DNA of 5,616 bases from Flavobacteriales bacterium (GTDB taxonomy: Bacteria > Bacteroidota > Bacteroidia > UBA10329). Both the position numbers and the translations under genes were made by a program. Below are positions 5,338 through 5,616 of the stretch, one piece after another (position 1 is the stretch's first letter; each line of letters opens with the position of its first letter). The stretch spans positions 1 to 5,616 of the forward strand of contig DMRV01000030.1 in assembly GCA_003456455.1 (NCBI GenBank), in the 5' to 3' direction. Below the pieces are notes generated by a model that was not told the origin of the DNA, did not search any database, and saw nothing but the letters and a program-made list of their open reading frames with translations.

Positions 5338-5616
5338 ATGGAAATTGACCATACTAATCCTTGGCACCTGGTTTCTACAGGGGCAGAAGCACCCGAAACT
5401 GTAACTGGAATTATAGAAATCCCTCAAGGTTCTCGAGCCAAGTACGAATTAGACAAAGAAACGGGAATGCTTACGCTAGACAGAGTACTCTTCTCGTCTA
5501 TGTATTACCCAGCCAACTACGGGTTTATTCCACAGACCTATTGCGATGATGGTGACCCGCTAGATATTCTTGTGCTATCGCAAATAGCCATTGTGCCTTT
5601 GTGTCTTGTTTCGGCA
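5338..5616 (+). CDS. ppa: Inorganic pyrophosphatase, family I, N-terminal 93 residues
   Basis: This soluble cytoplasmic Mg-dependent enzyme hydrolyses pyrophosphate to two phosphates, pulling biosynthetic reactions such as nucleic-acid synthesis forward. The 93 codons present cover about the first half of a family I enzyme (E. coli Ppa has about 175 residues); the window edge cuts the rest. Aligning by eye to E. coli Ppa, all active-site residues in this part are kept with correct spacing: Glu27, Lys35, Glu37, Arg49, Tyr57, Tyr61, Asp71, Asp73 and Asp76 (E. coli Glu20, Lys29, Glu31, Arg43, Tyr51, Tyr55, Asp65, Asp67, Asp70). The family signature appears as DGDPLDI at 71-77. An in-frame TAG at 5326-5328 just upstream makes the ATG at 5338 the only sensible start. 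The leader is A/T-rich without a Shine-Dalgarno sequence. A consensus -7 element lies about 130 bp upstream. Confidence 0.95.
   Translation, partial: MEIDHTNPWHLVSTGAEAPETVTGIIEIPQGSRAKYELDKETGMLTLDRVLFSSMYYPANYGFIPQTYCDDGDPLDILVLSQIAIVPLCLVSA

Overview
The window looks like a chromosomal segment from a member of the Bacteroidota (Bacteroidetes). The evidence is a secreted protein ending in a type A type IX secretion (T9SS) sorting domain, several close matches to the Bacteroidetes -7 promoter element TAnnTTTG, A-rich leaders without Shine-Dalgarno sequences, and a NA37-family protein and a GtrA-like protein of the kinds common in that phylum. Coding G+C is roughly 40-45% by hand counts on sample lines, except in the GtrA-like gene (about 35%). 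I cannot name the genus.

Left part (1-2310, all on the minus strand, so read right to left). First comes a NA37-family nucleoid-associated protein (start 2310, stop 1273). After 60 bp and a likely promoter comes a 358-residue lipoprotein of unknown function (start 1212, stop 136). A short hairpin terminator follows, and its tail overlaps a likely promoter for a further exported protein, of which only the first 15 codons lie inside the window (46 to 1).

Middle (2311-4294). A divergent intergenic region of about 420 bp holds a 13-bp perfect inverted repeat and a 22-codon signal-peptide-like mini-ORF that ends in tandem stops. It leads into a plus-strand gene for a 502-residue secreted beta-propeller protein with six Asp-box (BNR) repeats and a T9SS sorting domain, closed by a good rho-independent terminator.

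Right part (4295-5616, plus strand). A small four-helix GtrA-like membrane protein follows, which appears to start at TTG behind a consensus -7 element. After about 310 bp without a gene, which carries a TACCTTTG promoter element and a leader hairpin, comes the first half of family I inorganic pyrophosphatase (ppa), cut by the window edge.

The genes do not form an obvious pathway. Each seems to be a separate transcription unit, mixing housekeeping functions (pyrophosphatase, NA37 protein) with envelope or secreted proteins of unknown role. I found no mobile element, CRISPR array, RNA gene or defence cassette, and nothing that amounts to a clearly new system. The points most worth a second look are the signal-peptide mini-ORF, the seven-unit propeller, the non-ATG start and low G+C of the GtrA-like gene, and the uncharacterised lipoprotein.
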